From Bog-756 sp963778165 (lineage in GTDB: Bacteria > Actinomycetota > Acidimicrobiia > Acidimicrobiales > RAAP-2): DNA of 64,000 nt. The stretch is from NCBI GenBank assembly GCA_963778165.1, contig CAVZTE010000005.1, positions 372,001 to 436,000 on the forward strand, in the 5' to 3' direction. This document shows, one piece after another, positions 50,644 to 58,208 of the stretch. The translations under genes were made by a program, and so were the position numbers. The stretch's first letter is position 1, and each line of letters begins with the position of its first letter. The notes under the pieces were generated by a model, which saw only the letters and a program-made list of their open reading frames with translations, searched no databases and was not told the origin of the DNA.

Positions 50644-51018
50644 TCAACCGGCCATACCGACGCCTCCGACTGCCGGGGACTGGTGAAGGCAGTCAGACAG
50701 CTGCGTGGCCTCGGCGGAGTCCCAGGTCCTCGTCTCAATCGTCGTGACATACAAGCCGTTGAAGCTGCCCGGGCGTCGCACCGGGGCTGAGGCACTAATG
50801 AAATCGGATGCGTGCTCGCACCTCCTCACGGCTGAGTTGGCCTCAGTCGCTGAAACACCTTTGTTGAATATGACCTGAACCTGCCAAGGAGGGCCGCACT
50901 GACCGGCACAGGTTTGTCCGGCTATTTGCGAGGTGGGGGACCAGACGAGCACACCAGCGGTAACAGCTACCAACCCAAGAACAGCGACCAAAATCCCCAC
51001 TTTCAGGACTCTCCGCAC
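50644..51018 (-). CDS. secreted or membrane-anchored hypothetical protein
   Basis: 124 residues from a GTG start: KVGILVAVLGLVAVTAGVLV is a membrane helix or signal peptide, and the rest is outside. It contains four Cys (QTCAGQCGPP, RRCEHAS, LSDCLHQS) that could pair. No family is recognised. The gene is opposite to the repeats that flank it (copies e and p). A ribosome site is not obvious. Confidence 0.6.
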   Translation of the reverse strand: MRRVLKVGILVAVLGLVAVTAGVLVWSPTSQIAGQTCAGQCGPPWQVQVIFNKGVSATEANSAVRRCEHASDFISASAPVRRPGSFNGLYVTTIETRTWDSAEATQLSDCLHQSPAVGGVGMAG

Positions 51019-51429
51019 GCCATAAGCATCCCACGGTCATCCCCGAGACAGCCAGCAGCTATCTACACACCGACATATGCCGGGCCGCCTCACGGCGATG
51101 GCGTCCCGCTGAACCGGCGTTTAGAGACGCCCCTTCACTAGAAAGGAGGCCGCAACCTCTGATGAACTTTCCACGAACGCAGGGGCGGTCGCATTCATGG
51201 GCGGACCGATTCTCATCTATGTGGGATTTCTCTGGACTCAGACGGGCGCTGACAAGTGAACCAGGCGTTTGGCCGACTAACGCAGAAGAACCCGAAGCAA
51301 TCAGACAGGATGGTCAGCATCGGCAGAAGGCAGCGCCCGGTCCCTGAGAGAGAGCCATATCCGAGGTGCTCGTCGATGGAAGGGTATATCCGGTGTTGAG
51401 GGACGCCATCAGGGCCATAGGGTGGGAGC
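51019..51429. other. intergenic stretch holding repeat copy p
   Basis: About 410 bp between the minus-strand secreted protein and the next plus-strand gene. A 61-codon frame (51162-51347) is open with AAAGGAGG 13 bases before its ATG, but its sequence looks random. Apart from repeat p nothing else is recognised. Confidence 0.4.
51097..51133 (+). repeat. island repeat, copy p
   Basis: GATGGCGTCCCGCTGAACCG followed by GCGTTTAGAGACGCCCC. The CCGCTGA-CCGG-G part aligns with copies h and q. Confidence 0.55.
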
Positions 51430-51795
51430 GTGAGCAGAGGCATTGTGTCGCCGGAGACCCTGCTTGATCAGCTCCGGGAGGAGCTGGAGCTGGTCGCAGC
51501 GTCAAGCCAGGCTCAGCTTGCTTGGTGCGAGAGCCACCGAAGGCCGGTCGATGAATTTCATCAGTCGTTCAGGCAGATCACATTCACTCACCGACCACGG
51601 ATCCGGGAGGCTGGGCTGTTATCACCTCAGGCTGACGACGCGATTGATGAGTTGATCGCCCAGTTCGACAAAATGTGGGATGAGTCCCAGAAGTGCCCTC
51701 CGGGAAAGGCGATCGTCTGGCAGTCAGAAGGGCTCGATGGACTTGAGTGGGAGGCTGCACGCAGGAAGGCCCAGCTCGCACTCGACATGCTTTGA
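51430..51795 (+). CDS. hypothetical protein, single cassette gene
   Basis: GTG start, 121 residues, mostly helical and acidic: SPETLLDQLREELELVAASS, FTHRPRIREAGLLSPQADDA, IDELIAQFDKMWDESQKCPP. There is no membrane segment, Cys cluster or known motif. It is alone between repeats p and f. I do not recognise the family. Codon use is less GC-biased than in the core part of the window. Confidence 0.6.
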   Translation: MSRGIVSPETLLDQLREELELVAASSQAQLAWCESHRRPVDEFHQSFRQITFTHRPRIREAGLLSPQADDAIDELIAQFDKMWDESQKCPPGKAIVWQSEGLDGLEWEAARRKAQLALDML

Positions 51796-51851
51796 GGCCA
51801 TGCCGGGCTTCGAGTCCACGGGTGTCATCAAAGTGTCGGTCGGCAAAGTTC

Positions 51852-51889
51852 GATAACGCCCCGCTGCCGGTGTCAGGTGGCAGGAACAC
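51852..51889 (+). repeat. island repeat, copy f
   Basis: CGATAACGCCCCGCTGCCGG-type start (first base at 51851) followed by TGTCAGGTGGCAGGAACAC. The core is divergent (GGTGTCAGGTGG). It lies between convergent genes. Confidence 0.65.
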
Positions 51890-52268
51890 GTATGGACTCA
51901 ATAGTCCGGTGGGATGACCAGACCAGTGCTTGCCAATGGGATTTCCGAAGCCCCGTCCTCCTGACAGCAGATGCGTGCAGACCGTCATGTCCACTTGGGC
52001 GTCGACAGGACACTGGATTGCGCAGGACAGATGGCGGGGCATACATGTTCCCGTATTCAACTTCGAATATGGCCTGGTCGCCGCACCGGCGTTGACCTTC
52101 GGCCGCCAGCTCCAGAGGACCGTCGGTCCTTTGCCAGAACGCTCGTGGCAGGCTCCAATGCTCGGGGTAATGAGGAGCCGTTCGGTCGAGGTACTGCCTT
52201 GCGTGAGCCATCGATGCGTCAATTGACCGCAGCTTTTCCCTGTAAGCCTCCTCGGACTCGTCGACCAC
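51873..52268 (-). CDS. hypothetical protein, single cassette gene
   Basis: A GTG start gives 131 residues: ESEEAYREKLRSIDASMAHA, then RTAPHYPEHWSLPRAFWQRT and CGDQAIFEVEYGNMYAPPSV. Soluble, with a mixed charge pattern; no motif recognised. A competing plus-strand frame exists in the same span but has no ribosome site. Its 3' end overlaps copy f of the repeat. Supported only by length and by its place between repeats f and q. Confidence 0.45.
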   Translation of the reverse strand: MVDESEEAYREKLRSIDASMAHARQYLDRTAPHYPEHWSLPRAFWQRTDGPLELAAEGQRRCGDQAIFEVEYGNMYAPPSVLRNPVSCRRPSGHDGLHASAVRRTGLRKSHWQALVWSSHRTIESIRVPAT

Positions 52269-52298
52269 GGTCTGACACTACGCCGCCGTGTACGGTCC

Positions 52299-52329
52299 TA
52301 GCCGCTGATATCCGGCGATGGGGGCAGGC
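52299..52329 (+). repeat. island repeat, copy q
   Basis: TAGCCGCTGATATCCGGCGA followed by TGGGGGCAGGC. It occupies the gap between two divergent genes. The TAAC block is replaced by CTGATA. Confidence 0.6.
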
Positions 52330-52361
52330 ATCAAGCCGAGTCACTGGCATGATGGTTCTCC

Positions 52362-52796
52362 ATGGATAAGGCACCGGGGGGCCATTGCAGGTCTGTCCAT
52401 TTGGACAACGTCGTTGAAGTACCAGGCGGCGTCGTCGGAACGGACCCCTTTCGCCGCTGGGGCCCTGCTGTCCGCTGGACCTCTGTCGTGATCCTTGTCC
52501 CCATCTTCGGAGCCAACTGGCGCCCATTCAACAAACGGGACGTTGTCGTCACCGATTTCGGTAGAACCCACGAGATGTACCGGGAAGGACCGTTCACGTC
52601 CAGCGGTGCCCAACGTCGGCAACAGACGATTGTTCGGGAAATCACTTCCGATGGGCTGGCTGCATTTCTGCGGCGGTGCCAGATCGAGGAATCGACCATT
52701 GGTCCCGTTACTGCATCGAGTGGTCGACCATCATGGACGCAGGAGGTCACTGCCTCATTGGGCCTCTGGTGGGACCGCCTCAGGGGAAGTCGATAA
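52362..52796 (+). CDS. hypothetical protein, single cassette gene
   Basis: 144 residues from ATG 52362: VVEVPGGVVGTDPFRRWGPA, VRWTSVVILVPIFGANWRPF, TDFGRTHEMYREGPFTSSGA. The hydrophobic segment is too short for a clear membrane helix. No family recognised. Its TAA stop (52794-52796) lies inside repeat copy g. An overlapping minus-strand frame is judged a shadow because of the stop/repeat coincidence seen in the other cassettes. Confidence 0.55.
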   Translation: MDKAPGGHCRSVHLDNVVEVPGGVVGTDPFRRWGPAVRWTSVVILVPIFGANWRPFNKRDVVVTDFGRTHEMYREGPFTSSGAQRRQQTIVREITSDGLAAFLRRCQIEESTIGPVTASSGRPSWTQEVTASLGLWWDRLRGSR

Positions 52797-52825
52797 TGGT
52801 CATCGACCCGGCGTTGAGGGTCAGT
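52792..52825 (+). repeat. island repeat, copy g
   Basis: GATAATGGTCATCGACCCGG followed by CGTTGAGGGTCAGTC. TAA serves as the stop codon of the preceding gene. ATCGACCCGGCG matches copy e. Confidence 0.75.
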
Positions 52826-52865
52826 CGGAGATTGATTCGCTGACTTTCCGGGTAAGGGACCGAGC

Positions 52866-52976
52866 ATGAGCGGCATCGTGGGCGTGGTGATCGTGATAGC
52901 CGCCTTTCTAGCCACCTTCGCCTTCAAGCAGGGTGTTCAGACCCATGCCAGGCGGAAGCATCGCGGCGGTGACTAG
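52866..52976 (+). CDS. tiny membrane protein, 36 residues
   Basis: Too short for usual gene calling. The product is one hydrophobic helix (MSGIVGVVIVIAAFLATFAF) followed by a basic tail (KQGVQTHARRKHRGGD), the normal positive-inside pattern of a single-pass protein. GGGACCGAG precedes the ATG. A second tiny membrane gene follows after only 4 bp, and both lie between repeats g and h. Confidence 0.65.
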   Translation: MSGIVGVVIVIAAFLATFAFKQGVQTHARRKHRGGD

Positions 52977-52980
52977 GACC

Positions 52981-53103
52981 ATGTTCGCTAGCTCCAACAT
53001 TTATGCCAACCCGGTTTCCGAAACACTGATCGTGGTGGGATTCGCCATCATCATCACCATGGCAGTAATGGTCCGAATCCGGAATCGCAATCGGCCGCAG
53101 TAA
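52981..53103 (+). CDS. tiny membrane protein, 40 residues
   Basis: Forty residues: an N-terminal polar part (MFASSNIYANPVSETLIVVG), the helix VGFAIIITMAVMV, and a basic end (RIRNRNRPQ). It starts 4 bp after the previous tiny gene, so the two are probably co-translated. Its TAA stop is the first part of repeat copy h. Pairs of very short membrane proteins recall type I toxins or stress peptides, but no evidence for either is seen. Confidence 0.65.
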   Translation: MFASSNIYANPVSETLIVVGFAIIITMAVMVRIRNRNRPQ

Positions 53104-53134
53104 CCGCCGCTGACCCGGTGATCTCTGGGGCACG
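53099..53134 (+). repeat. island repeat, copy h
   Basis: AGTAACCGCCGCTGACCCGG followed by TGATCTCTGGGGCACG. TAA is the stop codon of the 40-residue gene. One of the best matches to the consensus. Confidence 0.8.
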
Positions 53135-53163
53135 GCCAGCCCAGACGGGCAACCTACTGGCAG

Positions 53164-53466
53164 GTGAGAGAAGATGTTCCTGTGGATGAAGACGAAGCCC
53201 GGCAGTTCGCACGCCAGCGGCTCGACAGCCTCCGCGCGGTGCCGTACGACGAGCTTGTGGCCAAGTATTTCCACCGGCCACAACACGAGCAGGTCACGTC
53301 CCCATCGGGCGTGAAGTATGACCTTTCGATTGAGAGTTTCTCGGACGACCCTGAAACCCGGAAACTGCGGGTGCTGGTGGTCGTGGATGACTCCAATCGG
53401 GGATTCCGACGGGTGCCCTCCGGGTCTTTTTTCATCGCCTCCGACGGCTCGTTTGCCGGGGAATGA
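53164..53466 (+). CDS. small conserved-type hypothetical protein
   Basis: 100 residues; the GTG at 53182 is an alternative start. The pattern DEDEARQFARQRLDSLRAVP, YDELVAKYFHRPQHEQVTSP and GVKYDLSIESFSDDPETRKL followed by LRVLVVVDD is seen in short proteins scattered through many bacterial genomes, all of unknown function. It appears all-beta after an N-terminal helix. Sole gene between repeats h and i. Confidence 0.65.
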   Translation: MREDVPVDEDEARQFARQRLDSLRAVPYDELVAKYFHRPQHEQVTSPSGVKYDLSIESFSDDPETRKLRVLVVVDDSNRGFRRVPSGSFFIASDGSFAGE

Positions 53467-53475
53467 AGTTCTAGT

Positions 53476-53511
53476 CGTAACTGCCCCACCCACTCGGTGG
53501 TCAGGGGCACC
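53476..53511 (+). repeat. island repeat, copy i, with perfect stem
   Basis: CGTAACTGCCCCACCCACTC followed by GGTGGTCAGGGGCACC. TGCCCC (53482-53487) pairs with GGGGCA (53504-53509). Compared with copy b (TGTCCC/GGGACA), the third base pair changes on both sides, so base pairing is kept. Confidence 0.85.
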
Positions 53512-53685
53512 GATGGTTGACGGAGAGTTTGACTCGAACCACGCTCCGTGATCATTCACCCGCACCTAGATAACGAGGGGTTCACCACCACCGATCCTTT
53601 GACGGCGGCGGTTGCCCGAGTCTGACGAATCCATCAAACTCGGGTAGATCATCGGTCGAATCCTTAGCGAGGGGGCAGGTACGAA

Positions 53686-55857
53686 ATGGAATCCCGGAAG
53701 CGTATTTGGCGGCACCGCACATCCTCGGAAAGGCTCGCGGCGTTTCCGACGCTTCTGCCGTTCGTTACGATCATGGTCATTGGAATGCTCGTCGTGGCGT
53801 CGCTCAGCCTTGGATTGAGCGGCTCCGTTGCCGGCGCATCGGATAGTACCCCGGCATCGACTGGATTGAGCTCGAACAACATCTCCAGTTTGGCGCCGCA
53901 GTGGGCCCTGACCCAAGGCCATTCCAGCCGATCCGCACCGATCAGCGTCGATGGTCTGATCATCTTCACCTGTAGTGAGGGAGTGTGCGCTGAGAGGAAT
54001 GGGGCGGTGGTGTGGACCAACAAATCGTTCAGTGTGGACCCCGCCAGCACTATCACGATTAGTGGCGCCGACGGCTACGACTGGGGTACCTCCTCCGGCC
54101 CCCAGACGTCGGTCGGAGCGTTCAACCTGAAGACAGGAGCGACCGTGTGGATGTCCACACTGTCGACCTACGAGGTACAGAGCCCGGTAGTGGTCGGCGA
54201 CGGATTGGCTGTCGTCGGCGACTACGAAGGAAACCTGTTGGCGCTGAACGCCACCACTGGCAAGCTGGTCTGGGAGACCAATGTGAGCGGTACCGAGCCT
54301 CTTGACGTGACGCCGGTCTTCAGTGGCGACCAGATTTTCGAGGCCACGGGGGCTTCGGTTGATGTGTTGGATGCCAGCAGCGGAGATATCGCCTGGGAAG
54401 ACGGTAGTCCGACAGTCTCGAACATCAGCGCGGTGGTTCCCCATGACGGATCCCTTTACGCACTGGGATCGGACAGCGCCGGAGCGAACATCGCCGTATT
54501 TCCTCAAGCCGGGTGCGGATCTTCGGCGTGCTCTCCGACAAAAACGTTAAGTATCGGTTCCGGTTACAACGCGAATATCGATTCGATCCAGTTCGCTGGC
54601 AACTACGCCATTGTTGTATCTGTAGGCAATCTCTACGTGGTGAATGCCGCTACGTTCGATCAGGTGTGGAACAACATCCCCAAGGGATACGGGAGTGGCG
54701 ATACCGGCGTCAGCGTGGTCTCCAACGACCTGCTCATCGTGGGCGACGGAGACCTTCTGTCGGCCTACAAGGTGGCTGGCTGCGGATCCGCCTACTGCCA
54801 GCCCGTCTGGAGCAAACGGCTTAGCCTTGCCACGAATGCGCAAATAGGCACTCCGACCGTGACCGGGAATACGCTCTACGTTGGAACCAGCGACGCTCTG
54901 TACCGTTTTGGGATTGGAGCAGGTTCCTTTGTCGGTCCTGGGGCACCGGCCCAGCTCGTTCCGAGCGCCTCCCCGGACGGAGCGTTCGTGGACTACTCAT
55001 TCCAGGTCCCGGTTCCAACCGCGGTAACCCCTGGCAACTACCCCATCTTTGGTTGGGTCATCGAGTCGACAACCGGCCAATACCAGGTCGCCGGCGACAC
55101 GAATCAGGAGTTTTTCCAGCTGAAGGTTCCGGCAGGGACGGCACCGAACTTCATCCGGAGAGCGTTTACGGTCGGCGGACTGGGTCATTCGTCAGCTCCT
55201 TCGACCACCATCGTGCAGGAGCCTCCGGCCACCGCGGTCGTCAAGAGCGAAACGAATTCGATCTCATTCGGCCTCCCCGGTGGGGTCACCAGCGGCGCCG
55301 CACTCGTTGCCGTCGTTGGCGCCGGCACCGGTTTGAGCGGAGATTCCGTGTCCTCTATCAGCGGTGGCGGCGTGACGTGGACCCGGGCCGCCAGGTTGGC
55401 AAGCGATGTTGGAGATCAGGAGGTCTGGTACGGCCTGGATTCCACCGGGTCGGCGACGAACAGCTCTGTCGTTGTGACGATGGCCTCTGAGACAAACACG
55501 CTAGGCGGAATGGTTTGGCAGTTGGTCGGCGTCGCCACCACTGGAGCCCTCGACGCCACCGGAACCCAGTCCGGCCAGACCAGCACCATGACTGCACCTT
55601 CGATGACGACCTCAGGAGGTGGTGATCTGGTAGGAGTGGCATTCCGATCACAACACGCACTGACGTCTTGTCAGTCCTCTCTTCCCGACGGTTGGACAGA
55701 CCCCGAAGGGTCCGCACCCCAGTACTTCAATGTGCTCGGTTACGAAATCGGGGCAGCGAAGGGATCCTTTTCTTCAGCATGCACTCAGGTATCAGCCGGA
55801 ACGTGGGCAGCAGTCGGTCTCGCGCTTAAGCCCACCCCGGCCCTATCGAAATCGTGA
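53686..55857 (+). CDS. exported PQQ-type beta-propeller protein
   Basis: 723 residues behind GAGGGGGCAGG. An N-terminal membrane anchor or signal (LLPFVTIMVIGMLVVASLSL) is followed by a propeller of PQQ/YncE-type repeats, e.g. GAFNLKTGATVWMSTLSTYE, LLALNATTGKLVWETNVSGT and VDVLDASSGDIAWEDGSPTV. From about residue 420 a different all-beta part follows, and the C-terminal 200 residues are Ser/Thr/Gly-rich. It probably works outside the cell in binding or adhesion; no enzyme residues are seen. Codon use is lower in GC than in the core. It is the only gene between repeats i and s. Confidence 0.75.
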   Translation: MESRKRIWRHRTSSERLAAFPTLLPFVTIMVIGMLVVASLSLGLSGSVAGASDSTPASTGLSSNNISSLAPQWALTQGHSSRSAPISVDGLIIFTCSEGVCAERNGAVVWTNKSFSVDPASTITISGADGYDWGTSSGPQTSVGAFNLKTGATVWMSTLSTYEVQSPVVVGDGLAVVGDYEGNLLALNATTGKLVWETNVSGTEPLDVTPVFSGDQIFEATGASVDVLDASSGDIAWEDGSPTVSNISAVVPHDGSLYALGSDSAGANIAVFPQAGCGSSACSPTKTLSIGSGYNANIDSIQFAGNYAIVVSVGNLYVVNAATFDQVWNNIPKGYGSGDTGVSVVSNDLLIVGDGDLLSAYKVAGCGSAYCQPVWSKRLSLATNAQIGTPTVTGNTLYVGTSDALYRFGIGAGSFVGPGAPAQLVPSASPDGAFVDYSFQVPVPTAVTPGNYPIFGWVIESTTGQYQVAGDTNQEFFQLKVPAGTAPNFIRRAFTVGGLGHSSAPSTTIVQEPPATAVVKSETNSISFGLPGGVTSGAALVAVVGAGTGLSGDSVSSISGGGVTWTRAARLASDVGDQEVWYGLDSTGSATNSSVVVTMASETNTLGGMVWQLVGVATTGALDATGTQSGQTSTMTAPSMTTSGGGDLVGVAFRSQHALTSCQSSLPDGWTDPEGSAPQYFNVLGYEIGAAKGSFSSACTQVSAGTWAAVGLALKPTPALSKS

Positions 55858-55953
55858 CACCCATATACGCGGTAATGGCAATGCGACTCTCAACCACCGA
55901 GCGTCTCAAGACACTCTCTGGCCGCCGATGTACCGGTCGGCCACACTTGATGA

Positions 55954-55984
55954 CCAGCGCTATCCCGGCGGCATGGGGCAGGTG
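55954..55984 (+). repeat. island repeat, copy s
   Basis: CAGCGCTATCCCGGCGGCAT followed by GGGGCAGGTGG. The TAAC part is missing, but the CCGGCGG and GGGGCAGG core resembles copies c and q. It lies just beyond the end of the RDD gene. Confidence 0.55.
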
Positions 55985-56000
55985 GACGACCGGGCCAGTA

Positions 56001-56570
56001 TCACCACTCCACAACAATCGACCCGGCTGCCTTGTCCTGCCAAGTCTGATTCCGGGGATCCCATAGTGGCCACAGCAGGCCGAGGTAAACCACGAATATG
56101 AGGGGTTGGTCCACGCTCACCACCGGGTGATGATGGGACGACCAGCCCAAGGGTGCGCTCCATTCGATAAGAAGCAGAACGGTGCCTATTAGTTGGTACA
56201 GAACAAAGGCCGTCAGCGCCCGCCGCCATGCTTCAAGGCGGGTGACATCTTGTCCTGTCGAACCCTTTATCGCCCTGATGTGGAGCGCACGCATGCCGAA
56301 CGTCTGGCCAGTTTGACCAATCAGGGTCGCTCCGTAGAGAAGCGGGAGGACGGACCCCAGCATGTACCCGATCAATCTACCGATTGACCCCTGATGACAA
56401 AGCTCAATGAGCAAGAATCCGGGAAGGCCAGCGATGACCCCATCCAGGAGGTAAGCGCCGACTCGGGCCCACCAACCGGCGAGGGGTCGATTCGTCGCAT
56501 TTGGCTTCGCCTCAACCGCCAAATGTTCTTCCGCCATGTCGGGAGCGTACCCAACCGGCTCGTTTTCCAC
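56001..56570 (-). CDS. RDD-family membrane protein
   Basis: 189 residues, GTG start. RPLAGWWARVGAYLLDGVIA contains the Arg and Asp of the RDD motif, with helices GLPGFLLIELC, LIGYMLGSVLPLLYGATLIG, TAFVLYQLIGTVLLLIEW and LIFVVYLGLLWPLW. GQTFGMRALHIRAIKGSTGQ is the conserved loop. RDD proteins may be transporters (some are Na/H antiporters), but their function is mostly unknown. The gene is opposite to the repeats around it, and the start of the plus-strand TIGR03086 frame begins about 160 bp further on. Confidence 0.82.
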   Translation of the reverse strand: MENEPVGYAPDMAEEHLAVEAKPNATNRPLAGWWARVGAYLLDGVIAGLPGFLLIELCHQGSIGRLIGYMLGSVLPLLYGATLIGQTGQTFGMRALHIRAIKGSTGQDVTRLEAWRRALTAFVLYQLIGTVLLLIEWSAPLGWSSHHHPVVSVDQPLIFVVYLGLLWPLWDPRNQTWQDKAAGSIVVEW

Positions 56571-56598
56571 ACGCCCTCATGTGCCGGTCAGCCAGGGT

Positions 56599-56637
56599 CA
56601 ATAACCGCCACCGGGCCGATGGTACGGGGCACCCCCC
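56599..56637 (+). repeat. island repeat, copy j
   Basis: CAATAACCGCCACCGGGCCG followed by ATGGTACGGGGCACCCCCC. A good match in the TAACCGCC and GGGGCACC parts. It separates the divergent RDD and TIGR03086 genes. Confidence 0.75.
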
Positions 56638-56728
56638 GATTTACTCCGACGCTCGACGTGCTCGGCCAGTACACCTGGCGGATGGAGCACTTGCGATCGA
56701 GGAGGCAGGCGCTCTACCGTCACCGTCT

Positions 56729-57280
56729 ATGAGCGGGATCTACGAGCGATACCGGCGCGTCACAGGTGATTTCACAGCTCGTGTCCGCGCTGTACCTGTG
56801 AGCGCCTGGGATAATCCGTCGCCCTGTGAAGGCTGGACAGCTCGTGATGTGGTCGGTCATCTGACTAACTGGATTCCCGGATTCTTCGGCGCCCATGGCC
56901 TGGAGTTTCCACGGGTGCCGTCGGTCCAGGATGATCCAGTTGCCGCGTGGGAGACGGTACAGGCGACGCTCGCCCAAGCACTCGCTGACCCGGTGCTCGC
57001 CGCAAGGACCGTCGAGACCCCATTCAGCACACAGTCACTAGCTGAGACCGTCGACATGATCGTTACCGGGGACGTGTTTACACATACCTGGGATCTCGCC
57101 CGCGCAACCGGACAGGACGAGACGCTCGACCCAGAGCAGCTTCAACGAATGATCGCAGGCATAGGAGCGATGCCGGAGGAGGCCCTGCGGGCTGACGGCA
57201 TGTTCGGTCCACCGATCGAAGTCTCCGCTGAAGCAGATGACCAGACCAAACTCCTTGCCTATTTCGGTCGGCGGGCGTAG
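56729..57280 (+). CDS. TIGR03086-type mycothiol/DinB-fold metal-binding protein
   Basis: 183 residues from ATG 56729. SPCEGWTARDVVGHLTNWIP is the helix with the first metal His, and GDVFTHTWDLARATGQDETL the last block with His and Asp. This is the DinB-like four-helix fold of actinobacterial TIGR03086 proteins, related to mycothiol-dependent maleylpyruvate isomerase. Substrate unknown, possibly thiol transfer in detoxification. Its TAG stop is the start of repeat copy k. Confidence 0.87.
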   Translation: MSGIYERYRRVTGDFTARVRAVPVSAWDNPSPCEGWTARDVVGHLTNWIPGFFGAHGLEFPRVPSVQDDPVAAWETVQATLAQALADPVLAARTVETPFSTQSLAETVDMIVTGDVFTHTWDLARATGQDETLDPEQLQRMIAGIGAMPEEALRADGMFGPPIEVSAEADDQTKLLAYFGRRA

Positions 57281-57308
57281 CTGCGACCCGGTGATCTGGG
57301 ACACCCAC
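57276..57308 (+). repeat. island repeat, copy k
   Basis: CGTAGCTGCGACCCGGTGAT followed by CTGGGACACCCAC. TAG serves as the stop codon of the TIGR03086 gene. The left block is shortened. It lies between convergent genes. Confidence 0.7.
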
Positions 57309-57320
57309 CGGTCCATCGCA

Positions 57321-57986
57321 TTAACCAGTTTGTGGTCCTTGTGAACCATTCACTAAGGCCGTCACTTCGATATGCACGGCTTTGCCCACCAATGCGCTTG
57401 CGCCAGTGTGAACCGGAACTACGAGCGCACCCTGACCGCTTGGAAGAGAGATCGTCATGGACGTGACTATGTAGGTCGTACCAGAAGCTGTGTTGGTCCC
57501 AACGGCGAAGGAGGCCGAGCCGCCTCGCTGCAAGCTGAGTGGGTGAGGACCAGGATCGGGGTGCTCGTAATCGGGACCGTCACTGACACTGATCGAGAGC
57601 GGCTGACTCCTACCCTGCAACGTATGTCCAGTGGCTTCAACAATACGGGGGTAGCCCTCGATCGAGCACCTCAGTCCGTTATTGGCCACCTCGATGATCA
57701 AATACGGCTGACTTGCCTCGCCCCCGCCAGAGGTCACCCGGGATGCCAGTTGTGAGCCAGAGCATGTTCTGCCCGAAATTAAATCCACAGATGACTTCGT
57801 GGTCGGCGGTGTCTCAAAACCAGGATCACTGAAATGAGTCTCTCCGCCGACATCTGGTGGGAGCGTGGTGGTCGGGGCAGAACCGGCTACGTACGGTGCG
57901 GTAGGTCGGGCGGTGGGCGTGCTGGTGCAGCCAGCCAGGCCGATACAGACCGTCACCGCCGCCACCACCACCGCCTGGTGCCTCAT
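57321..57986 (-). CDS. lipoprotein with DUF4232 domain
   Basis: 221 residues from ATG 57986, with lipobox IGLAGC: the signal VVVAAVTVCIGLAGC leads to a lipid-modified Cys. A Pro/Thr linker is followed by a DUF4232 beta-sandwich: TCSGSQLASRVTSGGGEASQ, YLIIEVANNGLRCSIEGYPR and IYVTSMTISLPSG-like text near the end. DUF4232 proteins are actinobacterial surface proteins of unknown role. It is opposite to repeats k and l that enclose it. Upstream open frame (to 58151) is not used. Confidence 0.82.
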   Translation of the reverse strand: MRHQAVVVAAVTVCIGLAGCTSTPTARPTAPYVAGSAPTTTLPPDVGGETHFSDPGFETPPTTKSSVDLISGRTCSGSQLASRVTSGGGEASQPYLIIEVANNGLRCSIEGYPRIVEATGHTLQGRSQPLSISVSDGPDYEHPDPGPHPLSLQRGGSASFAVGTNTASGTTYIVTSMTISLPSGQGALVVPVHTGASALVGKAVHIEVTALVNGSQGPQTG

Positions 57987-58066
57987 CTGCCCATCATGGC
58001 GGGTTTCTGGCTCGTCTGCTCTTGACCGGTTCGTCCTTCTCCAGGGTGCCTGGTAGGCCACGGAAT

Positions 58067-58101
58067 CGATAACCGCTGCCGACACGGTGGTCGGCAATTC
58101 C
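58067..58101 (+). repeat. island repeat, copy l, with perfect hairpin
   Basis: CGATAACCGCTGCCGACACG followed by GTGGTCGGCAATTCC. TGCCGAC (58077-58083) and GTCGGCA (58090-58096) pair perfectly around a 6-base loop. It lies between divergent genes. Confidence 0.8.
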
Positions 58102-58208
58102 TCCCACCCCACATGCTTCATGCGGAGTCCCGTAATACCCCTGAAGGCCAAGTCGCGAGCCGAGACGAGACACCCGGGTCTAAGCTCGCGACGAGAAGAA
58201 GGGGTTCA

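Noticed and set aside
51162..51347. 61-codon frame behind AAAGGAGG
   Set aside because: The site is 13 bases from the ATG and the sequence shows no pattern; kept only as a remark in the intergenic entry.
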